Shown: positions 1-11,764, counted from the first letter of the stretch. The stretch: DNA of 64,000 nt from Blumeriella jaapii (GCA_009599575.1 VWND01000010.1:578501-642500), one strand, 5' to 3'. Notes: generated by a model from the letters alone, not told the origin. Numbers and translations: made by a program.

Positions 1-2994
1 TTTCTGCTGAATTACGACAACGCTTTAAAAGCCTTCGCCGAAACAAAAAAGATTCGAGATAATAAAAAAAAGGTGATAAACCGAGTTTTGCGCTTTTTGC
101 TAAATTAACGAAAAAAAAATATTTAAAAATACGTTTTTAATAAAATTACCGGTGTTATTTTACTTCGGCATTTCGCTTGCTTTTTCGAAACTATTATTTT
201 TACGAAGAAAAAAGTTTAGATATTAAACGCTTACATTTTTAAAACGCAAGCTTTAAAAGCTAATAATTTAAAAGCTCGCAGATTTACAAGCTTTTTTATA
301 ACTATTTGCAAATTAATCGACGACGCTATACAATCGCCAAAAAGAGTTTTAATCAACTGCGAAATTTTAAATTTGATTTTTTTTTAAAACAAAAAATTAA
401 GCGTCGTTAAATGCGGCATTTTTATACCGAACGAAAAAAACGACGCTATTTCGACGCTTTAAATTTACGACGACGAAAAAAACGAAAAAGCTAATATTAT
501 TTTCGTTTAATTCGAAAAAATATACGCAATAACAATTAATACTTTTAAAGCAGCCAAAACAATTCGGCGATTTTTACTTTTAATTATCGAAAACGAATCC
601 GAAAACAAAATTAAAAGCGTAATAATAAACAATCGCTTATTCGAATACAAAAAATTTATTATATTTATAAAAACAATTCCGAAAAAAATAAAAACAAAAA
701 ACGTAAAAAAGCGCGCCGATATTTTCGAAATTCTTTTTATTCGAAGAAAAAAACTATTTACGTCGTTAATAAAAAAGGCATCGCGAATAAAAACAGCCGG
801 AAATCGACGCCGAGTTATAAGTTTTAAGTTAATTAATAAAAAACGCGACGATTCTACGGAATTAAATTTAAAAAACGCCGGTATTTCGAAAAAAAAAGAT
901 TTAAACGATTTTAAATCTGACTTTTCGAAATTAAATACGCAAATATCAAAAACGTTTGTTACGTTTAAAAACGTCGAACCGCTAATATTTTAGATTTTAA
1001 TAAAAGCATTTAAAATCTCGACTATTATACGATTCGACCGAAAAAGCTTGGAAAAAAATATCGAAATTATCGCGAAAAAAATTATACAAAAAATATAAAA
1101 TCAAATTATTTTGCTTAAAACTTTCGTTTTCGACGACGAAACGATTTAAAAATTTTATTTCGATATTTTTATATAAAAGCTAAATAAATTCGTCAGCTTT
1201 TTCTTTTTTGCTTCGAACGAAAACTGAACCAAGCTTTTTTCGAAAAACTGCAAATATAATACGCTAAAGCAAATAAAAAAAACTTTTGAAAACGGTGATC
1301 CGTTTTTATTCGAGTTTTTTTTCGTTAAAAAACTTCGATTTTTTAATTTCGTTTTTACGAATAACGTTAACGCTAAAAAAAACGGCAAATTCTGTTATTT
1401 TTATATATGCTATTACGCGGCGTATTGCGATTTGATTACAAAAAAAATTAACGTTATCGGTTTCGCTAATCGATTCGTTGTTATCAAAGATTCGGATTAC
1501 GACGTATTCGAAATTGATTTTAATAATTAATTTATATTTCGACGAAAAACTGCGAGAATTACTTAAGCGCGTATAAAGATTTATTTAAACTACGCAAACT
1601 TTAAAACAGATTTTAAAGCTTTCAGCGCGATTATAAAACTCGATTAAAACGTGGAAAAATAAAAGCAACGAGTATTTTCAAAAGCCGATTTTTTTAATTT
1701 TTCGACCGAAAATATGCTTTAAAGTTTGCCTAAATTAAACTGCGAATTCGTTAACTACGTAAAGTTTTACAACGGAGAAAACAAACCATTATTATATTTT
1801 ATAAAAAAAAAAATAATTATATATAAGCATTATTTTCGATTAATTAAAACCCAAAAAACGCTTACAGCTTTTTTCGCTAATATATTTTATAATTTTATTT
1901 AATAAGCTTTCAAAATATATTCCGGCTTTTATTTCGCTGTTTTAATTATCCGAAACTTTGAAAACTGCCGTTTTATAATATATTTTAACGTTCCGATCGC
2001 TTTAAATTTCGCTGGCTCCGATCGTATTACAATTATAAAATTCGATATCGCCGATTTTTAAAAAAAAGAAAAAATCGAAGATTTTACCGACGCTATTTTC
2101 GATTATTATATTTTGCTTATATTCGTATATAATTCGGAAATAATCGAAGCTTATTTGCAATTATATTACGACGCTAAGCTAATTAAAACTATTTAAAAAA
2201 GCTTAGCTTTTTTGTATTTCAGCGCGTTTAAAATAATGGCTTCGGCTATTTTATCGGATTACGAAACCGAAAGCTACGAAATGGAAAATAAAATAATTTT
2301 TATCAGCTTTTCGATTAAGCAAAAGGTTTTCGTTAAATTCAGAACCTAAAAAACCGACGGCGCAATACTGGTTTATTCGAATAATTATACGGCGCAAAAA
2401 TACAAAAACTATTTCGAAAACGACAATCCGATAAGCAATTTAATATTATTTGTATTACGGCGAAAGCAATTATAGCATTTTCGATAGTTTCGATTGCAAA
2501 CGATTATTTTCGAATTATTTCGTAAAATAATTTTTTTTATAAGCTTCGGAGCTTTTTCAAAAGCATTCGTCGGTAAACAATCGTAATCCGACTTATTAGT
2601 TTTACGAAAAACAAAAGCGTTAATCGGTTTTAATTACGACGAATTAATCGATTACTTCTACGATTTTAATACAAAACTTTTCAGCGCTTTTTGCAAAGCG
2701 TAAAATTACGTTTAGAAACTAAAATTTATTATTTACGAAAAAAAAGTCGTAGAAAACATTCGTCGCGATAATATTTAATAATATTATCGACGAAAAAGCT
2801 ATCAGAACGTTCGTAAATTTAAACGATACCTCGATTAATATTTTATTAAGCCATTTTTTAAAAAAACAAAATAAATAAAATAATTTAAACGATAAGCGAA
2901 ACGCTATTTTTTCGCAGGAGCTAACAGCAAAAAGACTAAAAACGAATTAAAAAACCGAAGAAATATAAAATTAAAAAGTTTGATTTATAATTAA
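1..2994 (+). pseudogene. ORF2 of family D (post-integrase ORF), RIP-decayed, unknown function
   Basis: Frame 1 can be followed from base 1 to the TAA at 2992 without any frameshift, about 997 codons. It carries about 32 in-frame stops by hand count; I saw only TAA and TAG and no TGA, as expected when CAA, CAG and TGG codons are hit by RIP. The first third is rich in charged residues and looks disordered. Near codons 461-475 (1381-1425) is a degenerate Cys/His cluster: NGKFCYFYICYYAAYCD, which would be CCHC-like if some Tyr were Cys or His before RIP. The second half looks more globular, with aromatic-rich segments such as DELIDYFYDF near 2640. No reverse transcriptase, integrase, signal peptide or membrane segment is recognisable. 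The D2 copy lies at 28450-31890 on the minus strand. I do not recognise the product; it could be a Gag-like or accessory protein. Confidence 0.6.
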
Positions 2995-3096
2995 TTGGTT
3001 TTTAAACTATATAAAATAAACTAAATTGTATTTATTAAAATTATGTTTTTTTTTAGTCGTAATTAAAAACGACTACGTATATTATTTAGAACAAAA

Positions 3097-3362
3097 TATA
3101 AAACGGTAATATTTTATATTAATAAAAATTAATAGTTTTAATTATGGTCGAAGCATAAACCTTTTCGAAATCCTTTGCCATTGATTATTTTCAGCAGGTA
3201 TAAAAGCAAAGCACCCCTTTAAATAGTACTATAAATACGCAGTTCAATTTATACCTTTATTTATTTTTTTTTTTTTTTTTCAGTCTTTTTTAGGAATTCC
3301 CTAGACTATTTTACCCACCGACATATGGCCGTATCAGTCTGGTTTTCCTACCTACTTTTACA
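3097..3362 (+). repeat. 3' LTR of D1 (family D LTR)
   Basis: 266-bp LTR starting TATAAAACGG (TGTAAAACGG in better copies) and ending CTTTTACA. Four other copies are present: 24491-24757 and 59347-59613 on plus, 28173-28439 and 52124-52390 on minus, each 267 bp. A TATA-like TATAAAA lies at 3199-3205. A long T run at about 3266-3281 precedes the right third. The inner (left) end is more mutated than the outer (right) end. Confidence 0.92.
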
Positions 3363-5351
3363 ATATCGTATACGATTACGAAAATTAAATCTGCGAGTTT
3401 TTTTATAAGTATTTTATTTTTTTCGCTTTCGCTGTTTTTTTCGAAAAAAATGCCGTCGTTATCGTACTTATCGGAAGCTATTTTTATAAGCGCCAGCGTG
3501 GTTATATTTTTAGTAATTATTTTTTTTAAAATTTAAAAATTTAATTTATCGTCGGAAAGCATCTGCTGCTTTCGAGCTGCTCGCTATCGAGCTTTTAATA
3601 AGAAAATATTTTGGTTTTTGCGAAAAAAAGTATTAGCGAGCGTATTAATAATTCCCGACCGGTATATAATTATAAAATAAAAATCGGCGAAAAACTCGGT
3701 TTATCGGGCTTATCGGGCCGAAAGGTTTTTAATTATTATAAAGTATTTCAAAGCGCGATAATCGGTGTATATATATACGTTTTTTTAGGCGCTTAATAAC
3801 TTCGGCTTATAATTTTTAAAAAAGCGAAAAATAGCGAAAAGCTTTTTATCGTAAATCGGATAATTAAGCTCGGCGTCGATTATAATTTTGGAAAAAAAAC
3901 CGACCGAATAATAAAAGTTATTTTTTTGCAATTGCGATAATACGCCAATTATTATCTTATTAAAAAAGTCGGTTTCCAAGCGCGTTTGCTTATAAAGGTC
4001 GTAATAGCATAAAATGGAAGCATTCAGCAGGGTTTTGCGCAATGCTTCCTATGCGTTTTTCTGTTTTTTCTCGAATACGAAAAAAACGTTTTTGCTTATG
4101 AAAGCAGTGAAAAAGCGGCAAATACGGCTGTAGCCGGTTATAAAACGTTTGTAAAAATTGCAAAAGCTTAAGAAGTTTTATACGCCTCGTATATTCGTTG
4201 TATATTACTAATTTTTAATAATAGCGATTTTTTCCGGGTTTATTTTAATGTTTTGAATATTAATAACGAAATCTAAAAATTTAGTTTTCGTAATATTAAA
4301 TTCGCATTTTTTAATATTAGCTTTTAAATTGTATTTTTTCAAAATCGATAAAATCTTTTTAATATAAATTTTATATTTCAAATCGTTCGCGAAGTAAAAA
4401 TAAAAAATATCGTTAAAATACGCCGAGCAAAAATCATCCAAATGCTTTATAAAAATATTATTAATAAAGCGTTGAAATATAACGGGCCTATTAATAAAGC
4501 CGAACGGAAAGATTTTATATTTGTATATGCCGTATCGGATGCGAAAATTAATTAGTTTTTTAGATTTTTCGAATATCCGGATTCGATTAAATGCTTATTA
4601 AATATTAATTTTCGTAAACACTTTGGCTTTAATAATTCGCGCTAGTATTTCGTCGATTAAAAGCAAAAGATAGGAATTTTTTTTCGTAAAATCGTTAAGC
4701 TTGCGGTAATCGATATATAAGCGCATAAAGCCGTTTAACTTTTTAATAAATAAAATCGGGACGGCGAAAAAAGTATTAAAAAGTTTAATAAAGCTTTTAT
4801 ACAAATTGTCGAAAATATAATTTTTAATTTTTATAAGCTGTTTATTCGTAAAGCGTTTAAATAGTTTTATAAAAAACGTATTTTCCGTGGCAAAATGTAT
4901 TTTGTGATTTATACCGAAGCGGCGGAAAGCGAGTTTGTCGCTTTTTTGCTTATAAAACAGTTTTTCGAATTTCGAATATTAAATTAAAAAAAGTTTTTTT
5001 ATAAAAACCACGTTATCGTTATATTTGATTTGCAAAACGTCGGAAACGAAAATGCTTTTTACTGCCGCGAATTATATAACTTTTTTAAATTCGGCGATTT
5101 TCGCACGGCGGAAACGTTTTTTGTTTATGTTATATATAAAAGCAATAAACGTGTAATCGCTGAATAATAATAATCTTTTTTTTTTGCGATTTATATTCGC
5201 TTTTCGTAACGTATTTGTAAAACGCTAAATGCAAAAGCGGAAATACAGCTAATATTACAATTAAAAATAAAAAAAATAGCAATTGGCCCGATTAAAAAGA
5301 CCGGCTTGGTCGGTTTAAAGCTGCTAATAAAAAACTTTTTTATTTTGTATA
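3363..5351 (-). pseudogene. C element: reverse transcriptase and RNase H remnant
   Basis: Minus-strand Ty3/Gypsy pol. Reading right to left, the finger/palm motif LYIDYRKLND lies at about 4690-4740. The active-site region reads AYFNDIFYF near 4400 (consensus YxDD, one Asp now Asn). A FLDFVI segment follows. The RNase H entry ETDFFNKIIIGVLSQ is near 3950-3990 (ETDAS changed), and the end is ARQ-TEFFADF near 3700. Stops are TAA or TAG. The upstream part (protease, gag) lies beyond A1 at 11765-13290. The integrase is missing because D1 interrupts the RNase H-integrase linker at 3362/3363. The RT type is the standard chromovirus-like gypsy type, but the C LTR was not identified. Confidence 0.88.
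5347..5351. repeat. Left target-site duplication of A1 (GTATA)
   Basis: GTATA abuts the left LTR of A1, and GTACA (11765-11769) abuts its right LTR. They differ by one C to T in a CpA context, so the duplication itself appears to have been hit by RIP after insertion. Joining 5351 to 11770 restores the C element reading. Confidence 0.85.
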
Positions 5352-5620
5352 TGTGACGATTCACTCTTTTGCCATCTCGTGTGTCACCCCAGCAACTACG
5401 TATAGCTGCAAGCTCCCTGGTCTTCTGGTGGGTTTTTCCATTAATTATGGAAATTATTCATGTATATAAGGCTTTTTTTTCTTAGCAACTTCTGCTTTTT
5501 ACAATTGTTGATTTTAAATGAATATTTTTATTATAAAACCAAAAGCTCGTTTTTTATATTATATAAATACGACGATCAGTTAATTAATTTTCTAGTTTTT
5601 CGATTAATTAAATCGTTATA
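5352..5620 (+). repeat. 5' LTR of A1
   Basis: 269 bp, begins TGTGACGATTCACTC and ends AAATCGTTATA (TGTGACG...CGTCACA in less mutated copies). A TATA-like TATATAAG lies at 5463-5470. The outer half (5352-5480) keeps many CA and TG dinucleotides, while the inner half is heavily converted to TA. The mate LTR is 11496-11764. Confidence 0.94.
5463..5470 (+). promoter_or_regulatory. TATA-like element in the A1 5' LTR
   Basis: TATATAAG in the middle of the LTR, followed by a T-rich stretch. The position suits the U3 promoter of an LTR element. Equivalent sites occur in the A2 and A3 LTRs on the minus strand. Function is inferred from position only. Confidence 0.45.
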
Positions 5621-5644
5621 TTATTAACAACTTTTTTTCTACGC

Positions 5645-5655
5645 TGGCGACGGCG
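5645..5655 (+). other. Candidate primer-binding site of family A
   Basis: TGGCGACGGCG lies about 24 bp inside the 5' LTR, within a conserved stretch (ACGCTGGCGACGGCGTAAAT) seen at the same place in A2 and A3. A site beginning TGG would pair with a tRNA 3' CCA end. The offset from the LTR is larger than usual and the tRNA was not identified. The leader from 5656 to about 5950 holds nothing else I can name. Confidence 0.3.
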
Positions 5656-5949
5656 TAAATTATTTTTTCCTTCGAATTTCTTACGGATTATACTAAGGTG
5701 ATCGACCGGTCGTAAAAAAGCTTATTTTCGTATTTTGCGAAAAATAGCTTTTGTTTAACAATCCTTTTTTCAGCAAAGCTTTTTAGCTTCTGCTATTACA
5801 CCTTAATTTTTCTTTTTTTAATCAGCGAAAAAGCAGCCTTTTTCAGAAGCTTTTTTTTTAAAAAACAGTTTTCCCTTCGAAGAAAGAAAAACAAAGGAAA
5901 AGGCAGAGCGCTAACTATTTCGCCTGCCACTTTTTTGCAGTTTAATGCT

Positions 5950-7220
5950 GAAAGCGTTTAATTGAGATTTTTGCAAAATCAACTGAAGGAAGCGCAAAAG
6001 CGTAAACGATAATTTTTGGAAATTATACGATTGCGACAAACCTTTTAATTAAAGCGTTTGGTAGAATTTATCGAACGTGCTTTTGCCAGTCGCGAATCTG
6101 CTGCTTTTTTTCGCAATGTTTTATTTTAATTAATAAACGCTGCAGATTAATTTTTACGTTTTTCGCGAATTCTTTTTGGATTTTTTTATAACGGCCAAGA
6201 TTTTAGCGCGCTTTTTAAACGTTATGGTTTTTATTTATCTGCTGATTTTCGACTAGCTCGTATAAAACGCGTTTCGAATCTTAAGTTTAAGCTAGATAAT
6301 AGTAAAAATTATAAAGCACGCTATTAAAAGACTAAAGTTTTCGATAATCTCGAATTTTATTACGATTATTTCGCTGGTAATCGATTTCGCAAGAATTATA
6401 TATTCGATCAGACCGAAAGCGTAGCAAAGGAGTTTTTGATTTCGCGTATCTTAAACCGTTTCGATTTTATATTTTTCGAAAAATTAGTAAAAAAGGTCGC
6501 CGATTTTCTGGCCGATTCTTCCGACGTTCAGAGGGCCGAAAACGAATTTAAAATATTTGCAATAAATACGCACGACGACTTTTGGCGCTTTTATTTGCGA
6601 TTTTTTATTTTCGCAGCGAACGCTTAAATAAAAATTAACAAACAGCTTCGAAACGCTTTTCGCGACAAAATATTAAAGCGTTTACGAAAAAAGCTGCATT
6701 TGAAATAAGCGCGTACAACGATTTTTAAAAATTGGCTTACCGCCGTTCGATAAGAAAAACAAAGTCAGTTGGCTGAACGAATTTTATACGCGAGCCGCTT
6801 TTTCAAGTCTATTATTTATTAAGATGGTAGGTTTTTAATCAAAGCGTATTACGAGTCAAATCGTACGTACGAAAGTCGTTCAAGTGTTTCACAGGCTTTT
6901 TTTTAGCCTTTTGCTGTTTTTCTTTTTTTTTTACGCTAAAACGCTTTTTTTGGCGTTTTTTTTTTTCGATCGGACCAACGATAACGCTCGTCTTTTATTT
7001 TATATCAGAGAGTTTAAAGAAGCCAATCTGCGCGATCTTTTACGGGCCGATCTTCGGTTTTATTTAAAAGCTTTTTTAAGCTGGTAAATGTAAACGAAGT
7101 CGAACCGGCCGAAAATTCGTTTTTTAATAATAATAATAAAAACGAAAACTTTTTTTCAAACGATTTTCAAAACGTATACGAAGAAATCGAAAGCTCCGCC
7201 AGTCGGAGAAACGTCTAAGC
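5950..7220 (+). pseudogene. A1 gag remnant
   Basis: Degenerate capsid-type Gag. The best segments are 6436-6627 (ISRILNRFDF... then VADFLADSSDV and NTHDDFWRFYLRF, the typical retrotransposon Gag helix region) and 6884-7087 (C-terminal part, LRDLLRADLRFYLKAF). Stops and frame changes separate them. No CCHC knuckle could be made out. The A2 (38320-39470) and A3 (47470-48640) copies align along the whole length. ATG starts have been lost. Confidence 0.75.
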
Positions 7221-7229
7221 TTAAGCAAA

Positions 7230-9730
7230 GCTTTTTTTTTGGGCGTATTGCGCGATATGCGTTATTTTAACGTTCGAAAGCTTTTTAATAGCGATTTATT
7301 AATAATTCCCGTTACGCTTACTAAAAATAGCTTTTTGTACAAAATAAAAGCGCTCGCCGATTTTAAAGCGAACGGTTATGCGTTGATCGATTCGGCGCTA
7401 ATTAAATTTTTTTTTTTTTTTTTAAAACTTTTGATTTAATTTTTTCCGGCTTTTTTTTTTGTAAAAGGGTATAATAAAATTCGTGGCTATTTAATTATAT
7501 ATTTTACGCTTTTTAATTTTATTATTAATAACCGAATATAATCGTTTATTTTTTTTTTAATTATTAATTTCGGAAATTATAATATGATTTTAGAAAAAGC
7601 TTGATTGGCCGAATATTAAGTTTTACTAAACTGTAATAAACGCAAGCTTTATTAGCCGAAGTTTTACTTTTTTATAGCTTTTTACGTTCGTTATATTAAA
7701 GTTTTTTATTTGCATTTCCGAAAAATTTAATTCCGCTATTAAAACGACGCTGTAAAACGTAATAAAAACTTTGACTAATTGTGGCAGATTTACGACGCTG
7801 TGCGGAGCGCGAAAAGGTCGAATTTTATTCGCGGTGCTAATTTCGATAGCGACGCCAATAGAATAATATAAAAAATTATATTATTTTTTCAGGCTGACGA
7901 TCTTTTTTTTATTATTTTTTTTTTTTTTTTTTTTTTTTTTCGTCAGAACAGCTTTTTCGTTTTACGAAAAATAATTATACCAAAAACCGAAGAAAGGTTT
8001 TCGCCGCGATGGCTTTTCAGTTTAATATAATCGATAGTTTAAACAAGCTATTTTTTGAATTTTTTAAACGATCAGTTCGAAAACGAGTTTTTTAATTTAT
8101 TGCTTATTTAATTTTTATTTATTAAATCATTGCATACGCTTTTAAGCTGATTTTCAGAAAAAAAGCAGTTAAAATGTTTTTAATCTTTTTGTACGAAATC
8201 GACAAAATATTAAACGATTTTACGTATAACACTTTTTTTAAAATTTAATTTTATAATTTTTTCGAATATTTCAAAATTAACGAAATATCGATTTCGACTT
8301 TTTCAATTAGCTTAGCAGAGCTAACTTCGAATAAACTTTTTTTCGAATTTTTTTTTCCGGAATATAAAAACCTCGAACACGTATTTTCTAAAGCCGCTAG
8401 CAACGAGCTAGCCTTTTACCGGCCTTACGACTATAAAATCGAGCTTATTATAAGTAAGAAAAAGCTGAAATATACTTTTTTATATAAAATATCGATTTTA
8501 AAACTCGAAATTGTTAAAATCTATTTGCAAAATAATTTTAATAAAAGTTTCATCGAATTTTTCACCGCTTTTTTCGCTGTTTTAATGCTTTTCGTTAAAA
8601 AACCCGACGGTTTATTACGTTTTTATATCGATTATCGAACTTTTAATAACGTTATTCGTAAAAATCGCTATTTTTTTTTTTTATCGATAAGACTTTTGCT
8701 CGTTTTTCGGAAGCGCGAATTTTTACGAAGCTTGATATTCGTTAAGCTTTTTATAAAATTCGAATGGATTCCGCTAGTAAAAAATTAACGACGTTTCGTA
8801 CGCGTTACGGCGCTTATAAATATAAGATGCTACCTTTTGATTTTATTAATAAATCCGCAATTTATTAACGTTATATAAACGACGTTTTTTTCGATTATTT
8901 AAACGATTTTTGCATTGCATATTTGAATAATATTTTTATTTATTCGTTCGATTTTTTAAAATACGTTATATACGTTCGCAAAGTGTTTTAAAAATTCGCT
9001 GACGCTGAATTACAGGCCGATATTCGGAAGTTTAAATTTAACGTTATTCGGATTTGTTATTTAAGTTTTATTATTTTTACTAAAGGCTTAAAAATAAACC
9101 TAGAAAAGGTTTTCGTGGTCGCTTATTAAAAGCTTTTTATTATTATAAAAAGTATATAAAACTTTTTTGGTTTTTGTAACTTTTACCGACGTTTTATTCG
9201 AGACTACGGTATAATTGCAAAGCTTTTGGTTTATTTGACCAAGGCTAACGTTTTTTATAATTTCATTTTTAAATATCAGGAAAGTTTCGATCTTTTTATA
9301 TTAGTTTTTATTATTGCATTAGTTTTATAATATTATAGGCAAAATCTTTTTTGCATATTAAAAACTAACGCTTCCGACGGCGTAGTAGCTTTTATGCTTC
9401 GCAATTTTATAATAACGATTGGCTTTTAATCGCTTATTTTAGCAAAACCATAGCTTTCGCAAAGTTAAACTACGTCGTATACGATAAAAAAATGCTCGCA
9501 ATCGTAAGATTTCTAAGCAATTTTCGTATTAAACTGATTAGCTTAGTTTATTAAATTAAAATAATTACTGATTATAAAGCTTTGGAATATTTTATAACTT
9601 TTAAACTTTTGAATATTCGACAGGCACGCTGGGCCGAGCTTTTCGCCGATTACAACTTTTTTATTACGTATAAACCAGGTAAATATAACTTTTTGACTAA
9701 CGTATTAATACGTCGTACGACCGAATTCGA
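7230..9730 (+). pseudogene. A1 protease, reverse transcriptase and RNase H remnant
   Basis: The protease signature is ALADFKANGYALID at about 7350-7390 (consensus D-S/T-G-A, Gly lost to RIP). A linker of about 700 bp follows, containing a 26-bp T run (7915-7940). The RT begins near 8180 (LYEIDKILNDF). The finger motif KKPDGLLRFYIDYRTFNN lies in the open segment 8525-8788. The catalytic box is YLNN at 8920-8931 (YLDD before RIP), with FIYSS after it and FGFCNFYRRFIRDY near 9165-9210. RNase H follows with TNASDGVVAFM near 9361-9395 and the ARWAELFADYNFFITYKPGK region near 9625-9690. All catalytic Asp doublets are damaged. Confidence 0.88.
7915..7940 (+). repeat. Poly-T run in the A1 protease-RT linker
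   Basis: 26 consecutive T. In A2 and A3 the same place holds a purine-rich A/G tract (reverse strand) with scattered G, so the homopolymer looks like local expansion or decay of an oligopyrimidine tract, not a separate feature. Confidence 0.8.
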
Positions 9731-11490
9731 TCGTTAAAACTTTTTTAAACGCATTTAACGTCTGCAAACCTTTTTTCGAGCAGATTAGATCGATTACCGC
9801 TTTTTGATTAAAAAACTTCGATTTTTTACGGCTTTCGAAATAGCTGTTTTTATCGTTGAAATAACTGATTTCTTTTTCGCATTCCGTATCGTTAATTAAA
9901 TTTTCTACGCTAATCGCATAACTAGCAGCCTGATAGCTTTTCGAAAGAAAGCTGTACGAAACGCTACGAAAAAAAACAACGATAATAATATTCCGTTTTC
10001 GTATATATTTAAACGCGATCTGCTGTTATATTACGGTCGTTTAATAATATTAAACGTCGATTATTTTCGTTTGGCTTTTGTACGAAAAATGTACGACCAG
10101 ATTTTTACCGCTTATTTTAGCGCTCGCAAAACTACGCAATTGTTTTCGGATTAATATTATTGGCGAAATATAATAGCTTTCGTAAAACAATACTATCGCA
10201 ACTGCTACGCTTATCGAAAAAGTTTTGTTTTAAAAAATAAGCGCCCCGGCTTTTTTCAGTTTTTTTTGTTTTTGATTATTTTTGAAAGCATATTATAATA
10301 GACTTTTGCAGTTTTAATAAAAATAAATACGGTTATAATAACGTATTCGTAATAATAGATCGCTTTTTCAAGCAAGTTATTTCGATTTTTTGCTATAAAA
10401 ATATCGACGTTCGAAATTTCGTTAAATTATATATATTTTATATATACAAGTATTTTGGCTTTTTAAAAAATATTATTAACGATCGTGGCTTTTAATATTA
10501 GTTTATTTTTTGGTCTGAATTAAACAAAATATTCGGTACGCAATTAAAGCTTTCGATAGCCGCTTATTTTAAAACCGACGGTTAAACCGAAATTTACAAT
10601 TAATATTTGCAAAAACGCTTTCGACTTTTCGTGAATTTTTATTAAAACGATTGGAACGAATTTTTTTTAATAATAGATTTCGCCTAAATAATTTTTTTTT
10701 ACAAAAGTTTAAATGGCCTTTTATTTTTTAAAATTGTATACGGTTATATTTTTTATATTAATTAAAACTGAAAGCTCGATACTTTTTTTTTTTTTAATTT
10801 TTTATATAAGCTAAACGCAAACGAAGCTCGTGCGTACGCTCGCCGCTATTACGACGCTTGGAATTTCGCTAAATCGCATTTTTAATAAACCTACGACAAG
10901 ATAAAAAAGAGTGCGAATAAGTTTCGCCGCGCGATCGATTTTAACGTTAGCGATTACGTATAGCTCGATATGCGTTTATTTTCGATTTTCCGGCTTTTCC
11001 GCAAATTCGACAATTTTATAAACGGCCTTTTTAAAATTATAACTAAAATTTTCGACAACGCTTTTAAGCTAGATTTCTTTAATATTATAAACGTATATTT
11101 AGTTTTTTTACGCTAATCGACTGCGTAAAACAGCTGACGACGCGCTTTTAAATCAAATTAATTTAATTTTTGAATTTATTAATATAATTAGCGAATTTGA
11201 ATACGAAGTCGAAAAATTAATCGCTTATCGAATACAGCGAAAGACTTTTTAATATAAAACTTTTTAGATAAGCTTAAATAAAAATCTTACGTGATACTCC
11301 GCGTTTGATTTTATATACGCTTTTTTAAAAATGCGCGACTTTTATTTAGCGCATAAAAAGCTTTCCGGTTTTTTTGCAAAATTTGTAAACTGGCTGAAAG
11401 CGTATTCCGAAGGTTTGGATTCGTACGATTATTTGGATAGCGACGTACCAATGGATAAAAACTCGAAAGCGCGCTTTTTTCGGACGGAAA
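9731..11490 (+). pseudogene. A1 integrase with chromodomain-like tail, remnant
   Basis: The N-terminal zinc region is at about 10080-10220 (RKMYDQIFTAYFSARKTTQL, then YRNCYAYRKS; HHCC with His and Cys partly Tyr). Core residues follow: an I-I-D-F-C region near 10290, NDRGF near 10475-10495 (DRG block) and YFKTDG-TEIYN near 10565-10605 (FHPQTDGQTE block). The C-terminal part has a KFDNF-NG-FKIITKIFDNAFKLD block near 11005-11075 and then a degenerate chromodomain-like stretch near 11240-11340 (YKTF-ISLNKNLT-YSAFDF), ending with a conserved acidic tail near 11400-11490. It lies directly before the purine-rich tract and the 3' LTR. Confidence 0.85.
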
Positions 11491-11495
11491 GGTAG
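11482..11495 (+). other. Polypurine tract of A1
   Basis: GGACGGAAAGGTAG immediately precedes the 3' LTR. The A2 copy reads GGACGGAGGGGTAG on its strand (33920-33933), so the A1 version shows G to A changes. Its position fits a plus-strand primer for reverse transcription. Confidence 0.7.
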
Positions 11496-11764
11496 TGTAA
11501 CGATTTACTTTTTTGTTATCTCGTATGTTATTTTAGCAATTACGTATAGCTGCAAGCTTTTTGGTTTTCTGATGGATTTTCCTATTAATTATAAAAATTA
11601 TTTATATATATAAAACTTTCTTTTTTTAGCAATTTCTGCCTTTTGCAATTGTTAATTCTAAATGAATATTTTTGTTACAAAACCAAAGGCTCGTTTTTTA
11701 TACCATATGAACACGGCGACCAGTTGACTGATTTCCCAGCCCTTCGACTGATTAGATCGTCACA
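11496..11764 (+). repeat. 3' LTR of A1
   Basis: 269 bp, begins TGTAACGATTTACTT and ends GATCGTCACA. It is the mate of 5352-5620. Here the inner (left) half is strongly mutated and the outer (right) half, from about 11640, is nearly unmutated: the mirror image of the 5' LTR. Confidence 0.94.

Larger units (their letters stand above)
1..3362 (+). mobile_element. D1: 3' end of a family D Ty3/Gypsy element
   Basis: Right-hand part of a plus-strand LTR retrotransposon whose 5' half lies left of the window. It holds the long ORF2 found downstream of integrase in family D and ends with a 266-bp LTR. The same sequence recurs on the minus strand at about 28173-31530 (D2), where integrase lies upstream of ORF2, which assigns D1 to the family. 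The sequence to the right, from 3363, is the RNase H region of minus-strand element C, so D1 is inserted in C. The target-site duplication cannot be checked because the left end is outside the window. Confidence 0.85.
5352..11764 (+). mobile_element. A1: complete Ty3/Gypsy chromovirus, RIP-decayed
   Basis: 6413-bp element with 269-bp LTRs at both ends, a 5-bp duplication GTATA/GTACA, and gag, protease, reverse transcriptase, RNase H, integrase and a degenerate chromodomain-like tail in order on the plus strand. It is inserted in minus-strand element C. Two further full copies, A2 and A3, lie on the minus strand. A1 is the most decayed of the three by length of open frame. Its LTRs lack the 28-bp internal duplication found in A2 and A3, which marks a separate subfamily. 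Confidence 0.95.

Noticed and set aside
1155..1388. Minus-strand 77-codon ORF in D1
   Set aside because: Antisense of ORF2, whose frame 1 is in register through this interval.
3611..3796. Plus-strand ORF over the RNase H of C
   Set aside because: Antisense shadow of the minus-strand pol, which has recognisable motifs there.
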